DNA of 64,000 bases from CAWHQZ01 sp963831645 (lineage in GTDB: Bacteria; Pseudomonadota; Alphaproteobacteria; Rhizobiales; Aestuariivirgaceae), in assembly GCA_963831645.1 (NCBI GenBank), contig CAWHQZ010000028.1:620001-684000 (forward strand), read 5' to 3'. The notes beneath the pieces were generated by a model. That model made no database searches. It saw only the letters and a list, made by a program, of their open reading frames with translations, and had not been told where the DNA came from. Each line of letters begins with the position of its first letter. The stretch's first letter is position 1. Positions 37,555 to 47,197 of the stretch are shown here, piece by piece. A program made the translations under genes and the position numbers.

Positions 37555-39137
37555 ATGCGCAAGGCCGTCCGCCCCAATCCTGGCCGCACGCCGCAGGGCC
37601 GCACCGTGCAGTTCCCCGCACCGGTCAAGGGCTGGATGACGCAGGAATCGCCCGTCGATGCGGAGGAGCAGTCGGCCCTCATCCTCGACAACTTCTTTCC
37701 CGAGCCGCAGGGGGTACGGGTCAGGCGCGGCTACACCAGCCACGCCACCGGTATGTCGGGCAATGTGGAATCGCTGCTGGTGTTCACGTCTGCCTCGGCC
37801 TCGGCGATGTTCGCGGCCAACGGCACTGCGATCTACAACGTCACGAGTTCCGGCGCGGTAGGCGCGGCGGCAGTGTCGGGCCTGGCCGACGCCCGCCATC
37901 AGCATGTGATGTTCGCCACTTCGGGCGGGCAGTTCATGGTCATCTGCAACGGCACCGATGGGGTCAGGACCTATGACGGCTTGTCGTGGGTGGACCGCAC
38001 CGCGTCGATCACCGGCACATCGGGGGCGGTGAGCACGTTCATCAACCTCACCGCGCACAAGAAGCGGCTGTGGTTCGTGCCGTCTGCCTCTACCACCTTG
38101 TGGTATCTGCCCACGGAATTCGGTAGCGGGCGCTGCACGTCGTTCCCGCTTGGCGCGCAACTGAAGCGCGGCGGCTACATCATGGCTGTGGGCACCTGGT
38201 CGGTGGATGCCGGCGACGGCATGGACGATCTGTTCGTCGCCATCTCCTCGGAAGGAGAGATCGTCATCTACGCCGGGACCGATCCCGCTTCCGCGACGAC
38301 GTGGGAGCTGGTCGGGGTCTACCGGGTGGGCAAGCCGATCGGCCGGCGCTGTCTGTTCCAGGTGGGCGCCGACCTCGCCATCCTCACCGAGGACGGGGTG
38401 ATCCCGCTGTCGGTCGTGTTCCGCGGCGATGCCGACCGCGCCGTCGCAAACAACAAGGCGCTCTCGCGCAACATCCGCGAGGCCTGGGCGGAGGCGGTAC
38501 AGCGGGTCGCATCGTCGTTCGGCTGGGAGATGGTGGCCTATCCGCGCCGCAACATGGCGCTGGTCAACGTGCCGGCCGGCGGCGGCGAGCTGGTCTGGCA
38601 GTTCGCGTTCAACACCATCACCGGGGCATGGTCGCGGTTCCGGTCCCAGGAAGCCAACTGCTGGGCCTGTTCGACGACAATCTCTATTTCGGCGGCACCG
38701 ACGGCAAGGTGTTCCAGGCGGACTTCGGCGCGTCCGACAACACGGCGTCGATCATCGCCACCATGCTGCCCGCCTATATGCACTTAGGCGCCAGGGGCCG
38801 GCTGAAGCACGTGAAGGGCTGCCGGCCGATCTTCTTCACCGACGTTCCGAACGTGGCGCCGGAAATCGCCATCGGGGTGGATTATGAGTATCCTACCGAG
38901 ACCGACGAGGCGCAGGACGTCAGCACCGGGTTTTTCACCTGGGATTCCTCGCTCTGGGACGGGCCGGACGTCTGGTACGGCTATGTCGTGCAGCGCGCCT
39001 GGCGCGGCAACGGCAACATCGGCACGGTCGTCAGTCCGTACACGTACATCAACATCGACGAGACGGCGGCGGGCAGCGAGTTTCGATTTGTCATGACCGG
39101 CTACGACGTGCTGTTCGAAATGGGCGGCGTGGTATGA
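37555..39137 (+). CDS. Large phage tail protein (beta-propeller-like), one frame break
   Basis: About 527 residues when joined. It contains repeated beta-propeller-like blades (for example MFATSGGQFMVICNGTDGVRTYDG, then RLWFVPSASTTLWYLP), LFVAISSEGEIVIYAGTDP and NRNMALVNVPAG-style segments. The break at about 38,655 separates these from LFDDNLYFGGTDGKVFQADFG. It starts three bases after the adaptor gene. It resembles the tail-nozzle/tubular-B position in short-tailed phages, which supports the podovirus-like assignment. Confidence 0.72.
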
Positions 39138-39551
39138 GGATCGTCCGCGATTTCGGCGCCGCGCAGGCAGCGCTGCGGCTTGCCGAGGACGAGTTGCAGA
39201 ACTCGGTTCGTGCCACCGTTCGCTGTACTGGCCATCGAGGACAGGTTCGGACACTTGCGCGGCGCGGCGGTGCTCAACGACTTCTGTGATTGCAACATCG
39301 AGCTTACCTGCGTCGGCAAGGGTGCCTTCAGTCGTGATGTGTGCAGGGAATTGGCGCAGGTGGCGTTCAACGTAAACGGCTGCGAGCGAATAACCATTCG
39401 CACCCGCAAAGGCAATGTGAAGTTGGTGGCGATGGCGCTTCGGTGGGGGTGGATGGTCGAAGGCGTGCTGCGCCGCTGGTATGAGGACGACGACGCGGTT
39501 GTGATGGGGATGGTTCGAGAAGATTGCCGTTTTCTGCCGAAGGTGAACTGA
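39134..39551 (+). CDS. Phage GNAT-like acetyltransferase domain protein, one frame break
   Basis: About 139 residues when joined at about 39,207. The body FGHLRGAAVLNDFCDCNIELTCVG, then VAFNVNGCERITIRTRKGN and MALRWGWMVEGVLRRWYEDDD, has the pattern of a GNAT N-acetyltransferase fold, of a kind often found among phage tail genes. Substrate unknown. ATGA overlap with the preceding gene. Confidence 0.65.
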
Positions 39552-39578
39552 TATGCACTGGCAACGAGGACAATTCGC

Positions 39579-40709
39579 ATGAAAGCTCCAAAGCAGCCAT
39601 CTGTAGGTGGGACTGCGCAGGCCCAGGGTGCAGCCAACCGGGACGCCGCTATTTCGCAGCAGCTTCTGAACATGACCAACCAAGTGACGCCGTACGGCGA
39701 CCTGACCTATGCACAGTCGGGAACTGGAACACAACGGATGGAAGTCCTCGACAGCCAGGGTCGTCCCACCGGCAAATTCCAGACGATCAAGACGCCGACA
39801 TTTACTGCAACCACGACGCTGAGCCCAGCACAACAGGCCCTCCTTGATCAGGAACAGCAGTTCGACAAGCGCTTCAACGAGATCGCGCTCGATCAGACCG
39901 GCCGCATTGGCTCGCATCTTGCGCAGCCTTTCACGCTCGACAATAACGCTATCGAGGGTCGCATCGGGGAATTGGCACGGGCACGCCTCGATCCGCTGTG
40001 GGAACAGCGCGAAGGCCAGTTCGAGCAAAAGATGGCGAACCAGGGCATATCGCCTGGCTCCCAGGCCTACATGGACGCCCGTCGGTCTTTCGATGTCGGC
40101 AGGAACAATTCCTATAACTCGCTGCTGCGCGATGCCCGCGGCCAGGCGATGAGCGAACTGCTCACAGCGCGCAACCAGCCCATAAATGAGATCACTGCGC
40201 TCATGGGCGGTGCGCAGGTGCAGCGGCCCCAGTTCGCAAGCACTCCGCAAACGGGAGTGGCCGGAGTCGACGTCGCGGGCCTGACTGGGAACAACTTTGC
40301 CAACCGCGCAGCAAGCCATCGGGCGATGCTTGGTGGTCTTTCGGAACTGGGCGCGGCTGCGCTGGGCGGCTGGGCGCTGTCCGACCGCCGCGTGAAGAAA
40401 GATGTCAAGAACATAGGCCGCCTTAATGACGGAACGGGGCTCTACTCCTTTCGCTACCGTGACGGCGCGGGCGACGGGAGCACCAAGGTCGGCGTCATGG
40501 CCCAGGAAATCGAGGATAGGCATCCCTACGCGGTGGCCAAAACCAATCGAGGTATCAAGGCCGTGAACTATTCGGCGCTTGCCGAAGCGTTGCGGAAAGG
40601 CTCATCGCAGATAGAGCAACCCCGGCACTGGACCCAAGCTGCGGCGCGTCTTGCGCAAGCGCTCGTCACTGGCCTTCAGCGAAGCAAACAGTCTGCCTAC
40701 GGATTATAG
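39579..40709 (+). CDS. Phage tail protein with S74-type intramolecular chaperone domain
   Basis: 376 residues. The middle is helical (LDQEQQFDKRFNEIALDQ, then ELARARLDPLWEQREGQFEQ) and likely forms a trimer stalk. The C-terminus has SDRRVKKDVKNIGRL, VGVMAQEIEDRHPYAV and a closing KAVNYSALAEAL, the hallmark of peptidase S74 chaperone domains, which fold a fibre and then cut themselves off. The Ser of SDRR is the expected nucleophile. Autocleavage here is inferred from the motif only. Confidence 0.78.
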   Translation: MKAPKQPSVGGTAQAQGAANRDAAISQQLLNMTNQVTPYGDLTYAQSGTGTQRMEVLDSQGRPTGKFQTIKTPTFTATTTLSPAQQALLDQEQQFDKRFNEIALDQTGRIGSHLAQPFTLDNNAIEGRIGELARARLDPLWEQREGQFEQKMANQGISPGSQAYMDARRSFDVGRNNSYNSLLRDARGQAMSELLTARNQPINEITALMGGAQVQRPQFASTPQTGVAGVDVAGLTGNNFANRAASHRAMLGGLSELGAAALGGWALSDRRVKKDVKNIGRLNDGTGLYSFRYRDGAGDGSTKVGVMAQEIEDRHPYAVAKTNRGIKAVNYSALAEALRKGSSQIEQPRHWTQAAARLAQALVTGLQRSKQSAYGL

Positions 40710-40755
40710 CTCGACAGTTATATGAGAACGGTTTTTCCTTAAGGAGATTCTGCGT

Positions 40756-42096
40756 ATGCCCCGCAACGGATCCGGTGTCTATTCGCTGGTGACCACGCCT
40801 TTTGCCACCGCCGGCGCGATAGCCGTTGCCTCGACGGTCAACGCGAACATCAATGATATCGGTGCCGAAATCACCGGCTCCCTGCCGCGCAACGGTTCGG
40901 CGGCCATGACTGCAGCACTGGCCATGGGCTCGAACAAGATCACGGGGTTGGCCTCCGGGACGGCGGCGACCGACGCGCCGACGCTTGCACAGGCGCAAAG
41001 CTCCATCGTATCGCAGGCCGCCGCCGTCGGCGGCACCGTCGATGCCATCACGCTGACGTTTTCGCCGGTCTACACGGCCTACACGTCGGGAATGCGCATC
41101 CGGTGGGTATCCGGCGGCGCCAACACAGTCACCAACCCTACCGTCAATGTTGACAGCCTGGGAAGCAAGACGGTCAAAAAAGGGGCCGGTTCTGCCCTGG
41201 TGGCGGGCGACACAGGAGCATCCGGATACATCTGCGTGGCGGTGTATAACGGCACAGACTTCGTTCTGCTCAATCCTGCGGTAGTAACGGTATCCGGCAT
41301 CGCGGTTTCGGCGACAACGCTGGCCGCGTCCGAAACCTTGGCACTAACAGGCGACATCACGCCCTCGCAGATTACCGCCGACCAGGACAACTATGCGCCC
41401 GCAGGCCACGCGACTGCGGCGGTGCTGAGGCTCAGCACGGACGCGCTGAGGTATCTAACCGGATTGCAGGGGGGATCGGACGGCCGCGTGGTGGCGATCC
41501 ACAATGTTGGATCACAGGTGCTCGGTCTCAAACACGATACGACCTCCACAGCCGCGAACAGGTTCTATACCCCCGGCGGAATCGACATGTTCTTGGCCGC
41601 CAACGCTTCCTGTCTACTGCAGTACGACGCCACTGCTTCACGGTGGCTCGTGGCAGCCCAGTCTATCGGCTATGCAAATCAGACCGTCATGGAGGCGGCG
41701 TCGGCGACGGCGTCCTATGTGAACCCGGCGAACCAGCACCACCACCCTGGGCACCCGAAGTGCTGGGCCATGGTTACTGTTTCCGGTGGCACTCCGACGC
41801 TCCAGACGAGCTACAACATCACCAGCATCACCGATACGGCGACCGGTCGTCTCACCGTGACGATTGCGACGGATTTTTCGACTGCAAACTGGGCCTGTCT
41901 GGTTACCGTTGAACGGACCTCAACGACCATATCGTCAACCGAGATGCGTCGAGCGGCGATACGAAGCTCCACATTGGCGGTGGGCTCTGTACAGCTCGAA
42001 TGCGCGGATGAAGCGACTGACTCGGCTGGCGGCGGCAATAATCCGGCACTGTCAGACCCGGCTTCGTGGCACATGGTCGGCTTCGGAGATCAGTGA
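40756..42096 (+). CDS. Phage tail fibre protein
   Basis: 446 residues, uninterrupted, with AAGGAG upstream of the start. It is highly repetitive in Ala/Thr/Gly/Ser with fibre-like segments (MGSNKITGLASGTAATDAPT, a common tail-fibre repeat). A mid region VLRLSTDALRYLTGLQGGSDGRV, then HNVGSQVLGLKHDTTS, leads to a C-terminal beta part. It probably contacts the host receptor. The stop codon overlaps the next start (TGATG). Confidence 0.78.
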   Translation: MPRNGSGVYSLVTTPFATAGAIAVASTVNANINDIGAEITGSLPRNGSAAMTAALAMGSNKITGLASGTAATDAPTLAQAQSSIVSQAAAVGGTVDAITLTFSPVYTAYTSGMRIRWVSGGANTVTNPTVNVDSLGSKTVKKGAGSALVAGDTGASGYICVAVYNGTDFVLLNPAVVTVSGIAVSATTLAASETLALTGDITPSQITADQDNYAPAGHATAAVLRLSTDALRYLTGLQGGSDGRVVAIHNVGSQVLGLKHDTTSTAANRFYTPGGIDMFLAANASCLLQYDATASRWLVAAQSIGYANQTVMEAASATASYVNPANQHHHPGHPKCWAMVTVSGGTPTLQTSYNITSITDTATGRLTVTIATDFSTANWACLVTVERTSTTISSTEMRRAAIRSSTLAVGSVQLECADEATDSAGGGNNPALSDPASWHMVGFGDQ

Positions 42097-42547
42097 TGAA
42101 ATACTACGCGCTTTCCCGCCACGACGGCGGCGTCGAGATTATGCAGGTTACGGAGGGCGATGCCGCCACCTCGATCGCCAGGTGGCCGGCGGAGCGCCAG
42201 GCGGAGATCGCGCGAATCCGAAATCTCACCGATGCCGAGTTTGCAGCCATCGGCAGCATGGACCGCGCCTTCCGCGACGCGTGGCGCGATGCCGGCGGTG
42301 TCATCGACCATGACATGGACAAGGCGCGGCTAATCCACATGTCCCGCATACGGAAAGCCCGCGACAGCAGACTTGCAGCACTTGACACGGCATGGATGCG
42401 AGCGACGGGGCAAGGGCAGGCCGCGGAAAGCCGCCGCGATAGAAGCCGAAAGGCAGAAGCTGCAGACACCTTCCGCACACGCTCGACCTCAACGCCGCCG
42501 CCACACCGGATCAGCTCAAAGCCTTGTGGCCTGACGAACTGAAATAA
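42096..42547 (+). CDS. Phage tail-fibre-associated protein, two frame breaks
   Basis: About 150 residues when joined. It starts MKYYALSRHDGGVEIMQV and has AERQAEIARIRNLTDAEF. Two breaks (about 42,425 and about 42,470) restore AAIEAERQKLQT, then LPHTLDLNAAATPDQLKALWP, ending at TAA 42547. The TPDQLKALWPDELK close is typical of tail-fibre-assembly-like proteins that follow fibre genes. It is the last recognisable phage gene. Confidence 0.62.
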
Positions 42548-42681
42548 CCGAGTGAGCCTGCATCGAGGGCGTGCTGGCGCTCGACTTTCTCGATAATGTC
42601 ACACCCATGCTGGAAGGATATCTCCGACATGATGACCGTACGTAAGCTTCGAGGCTTTTCCCCGCGCCTGCGCACTGTGGC

Positions 42682-45093
42682 GTGATTCTCGCGCGCTCCG
42701 GTAAGGCCCTTTTCGCCGTCGTGCTGCTGGTGCTTCTCGCGGCCTGCAGCTCACCGGAACAGCGCGCCCAGTCGCACTACGAGCGCGGCCTCGAGCTTCT
42801 CGAGGAGAAGAACCTCGCCAAGGCCGAGATCGAGTTCAAGAACGCCGTGCAGCTCAACAACAACCTCGCCGGCGCCTGGTTCGGCCTCGCCGAAATCGCC
42901 GAGCAGCGCCAGGACTTCCCGGCCTTCGCTGCGCTGCTGCAGAAGGTCGTCGAGCTCGACGCCAAACATGCCGACGCCCGCCTGCGCCTGGCGCGCCTCT
43001 CTCTGCTGCGCGGCGAGTTCGACAAGGCGCTGCAGCTCGTCAACGCCGCCGACGCGTTGCGGCCGGGCGACGGCGACATCCTGACCACCCGGGCGGCGAC
43101 CTTGCTCAAGCTCGGTGACCGGCAGGGCGCCTTGGCCGACGCCGAGCGGGCGCTCGGCCTCGATGCCGCCGATGCCGAGGCCCTGGCGTGATCGCGGCCG
43201 ATAAGTCTCGGCAGCGGCGACACCAGGGGCGCGCTCGAAGCCCTCGACCTCGGGCTCGCCAAGGACCCGTTCGACCTCGGGCTGCTGCTGTTCAAGATGA
43301 AGATCTTCGAGCAGCAGCAAAACCAAGCGGGCGTCGAAGGGATCATGCGCACCATCGTTACGGCGCATCCGAAGGAGAAGGGCTTCCGCCGGGCGCTCGC
43401 CTCCTACTACGTCCGCACCGGCCGCAAGGACGAGGCCGAACGGGAGATGCGGGCGCTGGCCGACGCATCGCCCGACGACGCAAATGCCGGGCTTGAACTC
43501 GCCGAGTTCCTGCGCGCCATCAAGGGCACGGACGCGGCCCGCCAGGAACTGGTCCGCCGGATGGAGAGTGGCGGCGAACTGCGCCGGCCGTTATCGTCTG
43601 GCACTCGCCCGCCTCGAATTCGCCGACGGCAAGTTCGATGCGGCGACAGAAATTCTGGACGGCATCATCGGCAAGGGCGAGCCGGCCGGAGACGTCAGGG
43701 ATGCCAAGCTGCTCAAAGCGCAGATGCTGCTCCAGCGCAAGGACGCCGCGGGCGCCAGCCGGCTCGTAAGCGAGGTGCTGGCGGACGATGCCAAGAACAT
43801 CGAGGCGCTCCATCTGCGCGCCGCCATGCGCATCGAGGAAGGCAAGCTCGACGAGGCGATCGCCGACGCGCGCCAGGTGCTCAACGAGAAACCCGATGCG
43901 GTCGCAACGCTCGAGCTGCTGGCGCTGGCGCTGGAGCGCAGCGGCTCCATCGAGCTCGCCGAGGAACGTCTTTCGGACGCGATGAAGGCCTCCAACATGC
44001 AGCCGGCGCTGGTGTTGAAGTATGCCGACTTCCTGCACCGCCGCGGCGCCTTCGACCGGGCCGACGATCTCCTGACGCGGGCCACGGCCCAGCGCCCCAA
44101 CGAGACCAGCCTCCTGAGGGCGCTGGCGGCGGTGCGGCTCCGGCGACAGGACTGGGAAGGAGCGCAGGAGATCGCCGAGGCGCTGAAAAAGCTCGGCGAC
44201 AAATCCGGCGTGGCCGACCAGATCCTCGGCTCCGCCCTCGCTGGGCAGAGCAAATTCGACGACAGCATCCGCAGGTTCGAGGCGGCCTACCAGGAGACCC
44301 CCGCTGCGGTCAGGCCGATGTATTCGCTGGTCATGGCCTATCTGCGCGCCAAGAAGGTCGCGGAAGCCGAGGCGTTTCTCAATTCCGTGCTGAAGGCCAA
44401 TCCCGCCAATGCCGAAGCGCTGGTGCTCCTGGGCACCGTCCAGGCCTCGCGGAATGCCGCCGGATGAGGCCGTCGCGAGCTTTCAGAAGGCGATCGCCAG
44501 CCAGCCCAAGAACCCGAGCGGCTATCTGGCGCTGGCCCGGTTTCATCTGAGTCGAGCGCAACCTCGAGGCGGCCGAGAAGGAGCTTCGCGCCGGGCTTGC
44601 CCAGGTCCCGGGAAACTTCGGGATACGCCTGACGCTCGCCGGCATCCTCGAGCAGAAGAACGACATCGATGGGGCGATCGGCGAATACGAGGCGCTGCTC
44701 GAGGATTACCCCGACGCGCTGGTCGTCGTGAACAACCTCGCCAGCCTGCTCTCCGATCATCGCGCCGACAAGGAAAGCCTGGAGCGCGCCCACCAGCTGG
44801 CGCTGCGGCTGAAGGACGGCCAGGCGCCGCATTTCCGGGACACGACGGGCTGGATCAGCTATCTCAGGGGCGACTACCGCCAGGCGCTGTCACAACTCGA
44901 GCAGGCGGTGGAGCAGCTGCCCTCGGTGGCGCTGGTGCGCTATCATCTGGGCCTGACCCACGCGGCGCTGGGGCAGAAGGCCGAGGCGCAGGAGCAGCTG
45001 CTGAAGGCGATCGAGCTCGCACCGGAAGGGGAGTTGCGCCGCAAGGCGCAGGAGGCGCTCGACAAGGCGAAGACAGCCGCGGCGCAGCCATAA
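42682..45093 (+). CDS. PrsT-like TPR lipoprotein (PEP-CTERM/exosortase locus type), about five frame breaks
   Basis: Large tetratricopeptide-repeat protein (about 800 residues) resembling the PEP-CTERM-system TPR protein PrsT. A lipoprotein signal (LLVLLAACSS) is followed by dense TPR units, for example AEIEFKNAVQLNNNLAGAWFGLAEI and AQILGSALAGQSKFDDSIRRFEAAY. Apparent breaks at about 43,191, 43,210, 43,592, 44,462 and 44,560 rejoin as continuous repeats through to 45093. It is convergent with the PEP-CTERM-locus ATPase, two bases apart. It is likely periplasmic, assisting exopolysaccharide export or assembly. Domain identity is firm; the PrsT subfamily call rests on the neighbour. Confidence 0.78.
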
Positions 45094-45095
45094 CA

Positions 45096-45947
45096 TCAAT
45101 CCTTGCGCACCAGGCGCGGCGACGGGTATTCGGTAGGGAAGAGCCCATGGCGGCGCTTGTCTTCGATCACCTTGTCGACGATCTGGGTGGTGATGGTCGT
45201 CGTCCGCTGCGAAAAGCCGTAGACCAGCGCGGTATCGCACAGGATGTTGATGGTGCGCGGAATGCCGCGGCTCAATTGCGCGATCGCCTGGCAGGCGTTG
45301 GCGGAAAAGAGGGCCCGGCCGGCGCCGGCGACACTGAGCCGGTGCTCGATATAGGCCTTGACTTCCTCTTCGGTGAGCGGCGGCAGATGGAAATCCGATG
45401 ACACGCGCTGGGCGAACTGAAAGAGCTCGGGCCGCTTCAGGATGCCGCGCAGCTGCGGCTGTCCGACGAGGATGAGCTGCACGAGCTGGGCCTGGTCGGT
45501 GTTGATGTTCGACAGCATGCGCAGCTCCTCGAGCGCCTCCGGCGCCAGGTTCTGGGCTTCGTCGATGATCAGCACGGTGTGGCGGCCGGCGGCGAACTCG
45601 CCAATGAGAAACTCCTGCAGCTGGCGGTAGAGGCCGACATAGGAAGCGTTCTCGAAGGGCTGATTGAGAGCAAGCAGGATCCATTCCAGAAGCCGGCCGG
45701 CGCCCGGCATGACGTTGGTGACGAGGCCGACGGTGATGCGCCGGTCGAGGCCGCCGAGCAGCTGCCGCAGCAGGGTGGTCTTGCCCGAGCCGATCTCGCC
45801 GGTGACGACGGTGAAACCCGCCTGGTTCAGGATGCCGTACTCGAGCATGGCGTAGGCCATGTTGTGGGCCTCGCCCCAATAGATGAAGTAGGGATCGGGC
45901 AGGATCGAGAAGGGCTTTTCAGCGAGCCCGTAGAAGGCTTCGTACAT
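45096..45947 (-). CDS. XrtA/PEP-CTERM-locus secretion ATPase
   Basis: 283-residue AAA ATPase of the ExeA-like family found in exosortase A/exopolysaccharide loci (TIGR03015-type). It opens MYEAFYGLAEKPFSILPDP, the subfamily hallmark. Walker A is GEIGSGKTT (residues 50-58); Walker B is VLIIDEAQN; sensor-like LILVGQPQLR and the arginine-rich SRGIPRTINILCD follow. It would couple ATP hydrolysis to envelope polysaccharide or protein export. No exosortase, histidine kinase (PrsK) or PEP-CTERM substrate gene is in the window. Uninterrupted frame. Confidence 0.87.
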   Translation of the reverse strand: MYEAFYGLAEKPFSILPDPYFIYWGEAHNMAYAMLEYGILNQAGFTVVTGEIGSGKTTLLRQLLGGLDRRITVGLVTNVMPGAGRLLEWILLALNQPFENASYVGLYRQLQEFLIGEFAAGRHTVLIIDEAQNLAPEALEELRMLSNINTDQAQLVQLILVGQPQLRGILKRPELFQFAQRVSSDFHLPPLTEEEVKAYIEHRLSVAGAGRALFSANACQAIAQLSRGIPRTINILCDTALVYGFSQRTTTITTQIVDKVIEDKRRHGLFPTEYPSPRLVRKD

Positions 45948-46172
45948 GGGAGATCTGCTCGCTGACGGCGCTACTCCGCGTCCGCGTCATAGCCCGAACG
46001 CGCAAAATGCCCCGTGCTCGGGGGGAATGTGTGTAATCACTATTTCTAACCGAATAGCTCAGATAAGCAATCCGGCCAGGCCTCGGCCGCCGGCGCTGGA
46101 CAAGGCAAATCTGCTTTCCTATAACGCGCGTCGCATCGGCAAGGAGCGGCAACTCCCTCCGCCGCAATCGGC

Positions 46173-46248
<76 letters not shown>

Positions 46249-46384
46249 TCATTTCCACCCGCGTCCCGTCGGGCGAGAAGGCTGCGGAATTGACCCGCCT
46301 CTCATGCCCTTCGAGTCGCAATCGCTCGCGAAGCTGGGGGAGGACAGCACCTGGGCTCTCCAGCCCTCGACAAAGAGGAGCAGT

Positions 46385-46817
46385 TCAAGCATGGCTCAGG
46401 TCCTCCACTCCGCCGGCAACCTCCTGCGGATGGCCGAGAGCGCGTGGCCGAGGAAGCGACTCGACGTTCGGCACGGGCTGCTTGGTAGTGGCCATCTTTG
46501 CCAAGGATTTCGGCCATTCCCTTCAACGGAGTTGCGAAGTCCGGAACCGGTATCAGCGCCAGGAGCAGTCCCGCGATCCAGTAAATGTGGTTGTGCGTGA
46601 ACAGCGAGAGGAGCCCCAAAACACCTACGATCTGCAATTGCACTTTGCTGGTCCCGTGCGCCATATGTTCGGGAAGGGCGTGAAGCCGGAAATACAGGAT
46701 CCCCACCATGAGGATGGTATCGGCGAGGAAGACCATCATGACGTTTAGCAGTACGTCGGTTTCTCCCGGAGCCGTTATGAAACCCGGCAAGTGATGCGTC
46801 GCTGCGCGGGATCGCAT
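46385..46817 (-). CDS. Small membrane protein, frame break, probably 5' truncated
   Basis: About 144 residues with two hydrophobic segments (VLLNVMMVFLADTILMVGILYF and QLQIVGVLGLLSLFTHNHIYW, the latter continuing into IAGLLLALIPVPDF) and the conserved HALPEHMAH. The frame breaks at about 46,500, and the second part ends at TGA 46387-46385. The first residues (MRSRAATHHLPG) may not be native, because the 5' end abuts the displaced hsdM fragment. Family function is unknown. Confidence 0.6.
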
Positions 46818-47195
46818 GCTCGAGCCTCCCGACCGGAATTCTGGTATTCGCCCGGCGTGAAGGCCAATGTGATCTTATTCGACAAGAGAGAGGGCCGTGC
46901 CGAAGCCTGGACGGACAAGCTCTGGGTCTATGATCTGCGCACTAACCAGCACTTTACGCTGAAGCAGAAGCCGATCAGGCGCGGCGATTTCGACGAGTTC
47001 ATCGCCTGCTACAAGCCGGGCCGCACGCACGAACGTGCCGAGACCTGGAGCGGGGCCAACCCCGAAGGCCGCTGGCGCTGCTTCGACTATGACGAGCTTC
47101 TTAAACGCGACAAGCTGAGCCTCGATCTGTTCTGGATCAAGGACAAGAGCCTGACCGATTACCGACGCCCTGCTCGAGAGAAAACTCGAGAATAA
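46816..47195 (+). pseudogene. Type I methylase HsdM, displaced central-to-C-terminal segment
   Basis: Reads LPTGIWYSPGVKANVILFD (one stray base after GGAATT), then WTDKLWVYDLRTNQHFTLK, DEFIACYKPG, GRWRCFDYDELLKRDKLSLD and FWIKDKSLTD. This is exactly the stretch of about 120 residues that follows HTLLR in HsdM and precedes the final PAPEIIAAEI helix. The minus-strand hsdM next door lacks precisely this piece. There is no start codon and no N-terminal methylase part here. It appears to have been moved or inverted. Confidence 0.8.
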
Positions 47196-47197
47196 GA

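Larger units (their letters stand above)
26717..42547 (+). mobile_element. Tailed-phage late-gene module (partial prophage)
   Basis: About 15.8 kb, all on one strand: lysis remnant, terminase, portal, scaffold, major capsid, adaptor, tail and fibre genes in typical late order, many coupled by ATGA/TAATG overlaps. No integrase, repressor, replication or small-terminase gene of clear type is present, and host-type genes start directly on both sides. The gene complement fits a podovirus-like or short-tailed phage, but this is not certain. It may be a prophage relic or a domesticated particle module. Edges are set by the first and last phage-like genes, not by att sites. Confidence 0.8.

Noticed and set aside
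38784..40523. Minus-strand open frame of about 579 codons in the phage region
   Set aside because: Runs antisense across three phage tail genes that have good motifs, RBS and overlaps; no domain in the antisense protein.
46052..46066. AATAGCTCAGATAAG resembling a tRNA D-arm start
   Set aside because: No matching acceptor, anticodon or T arm follows; the true tRNA starts at 46173.
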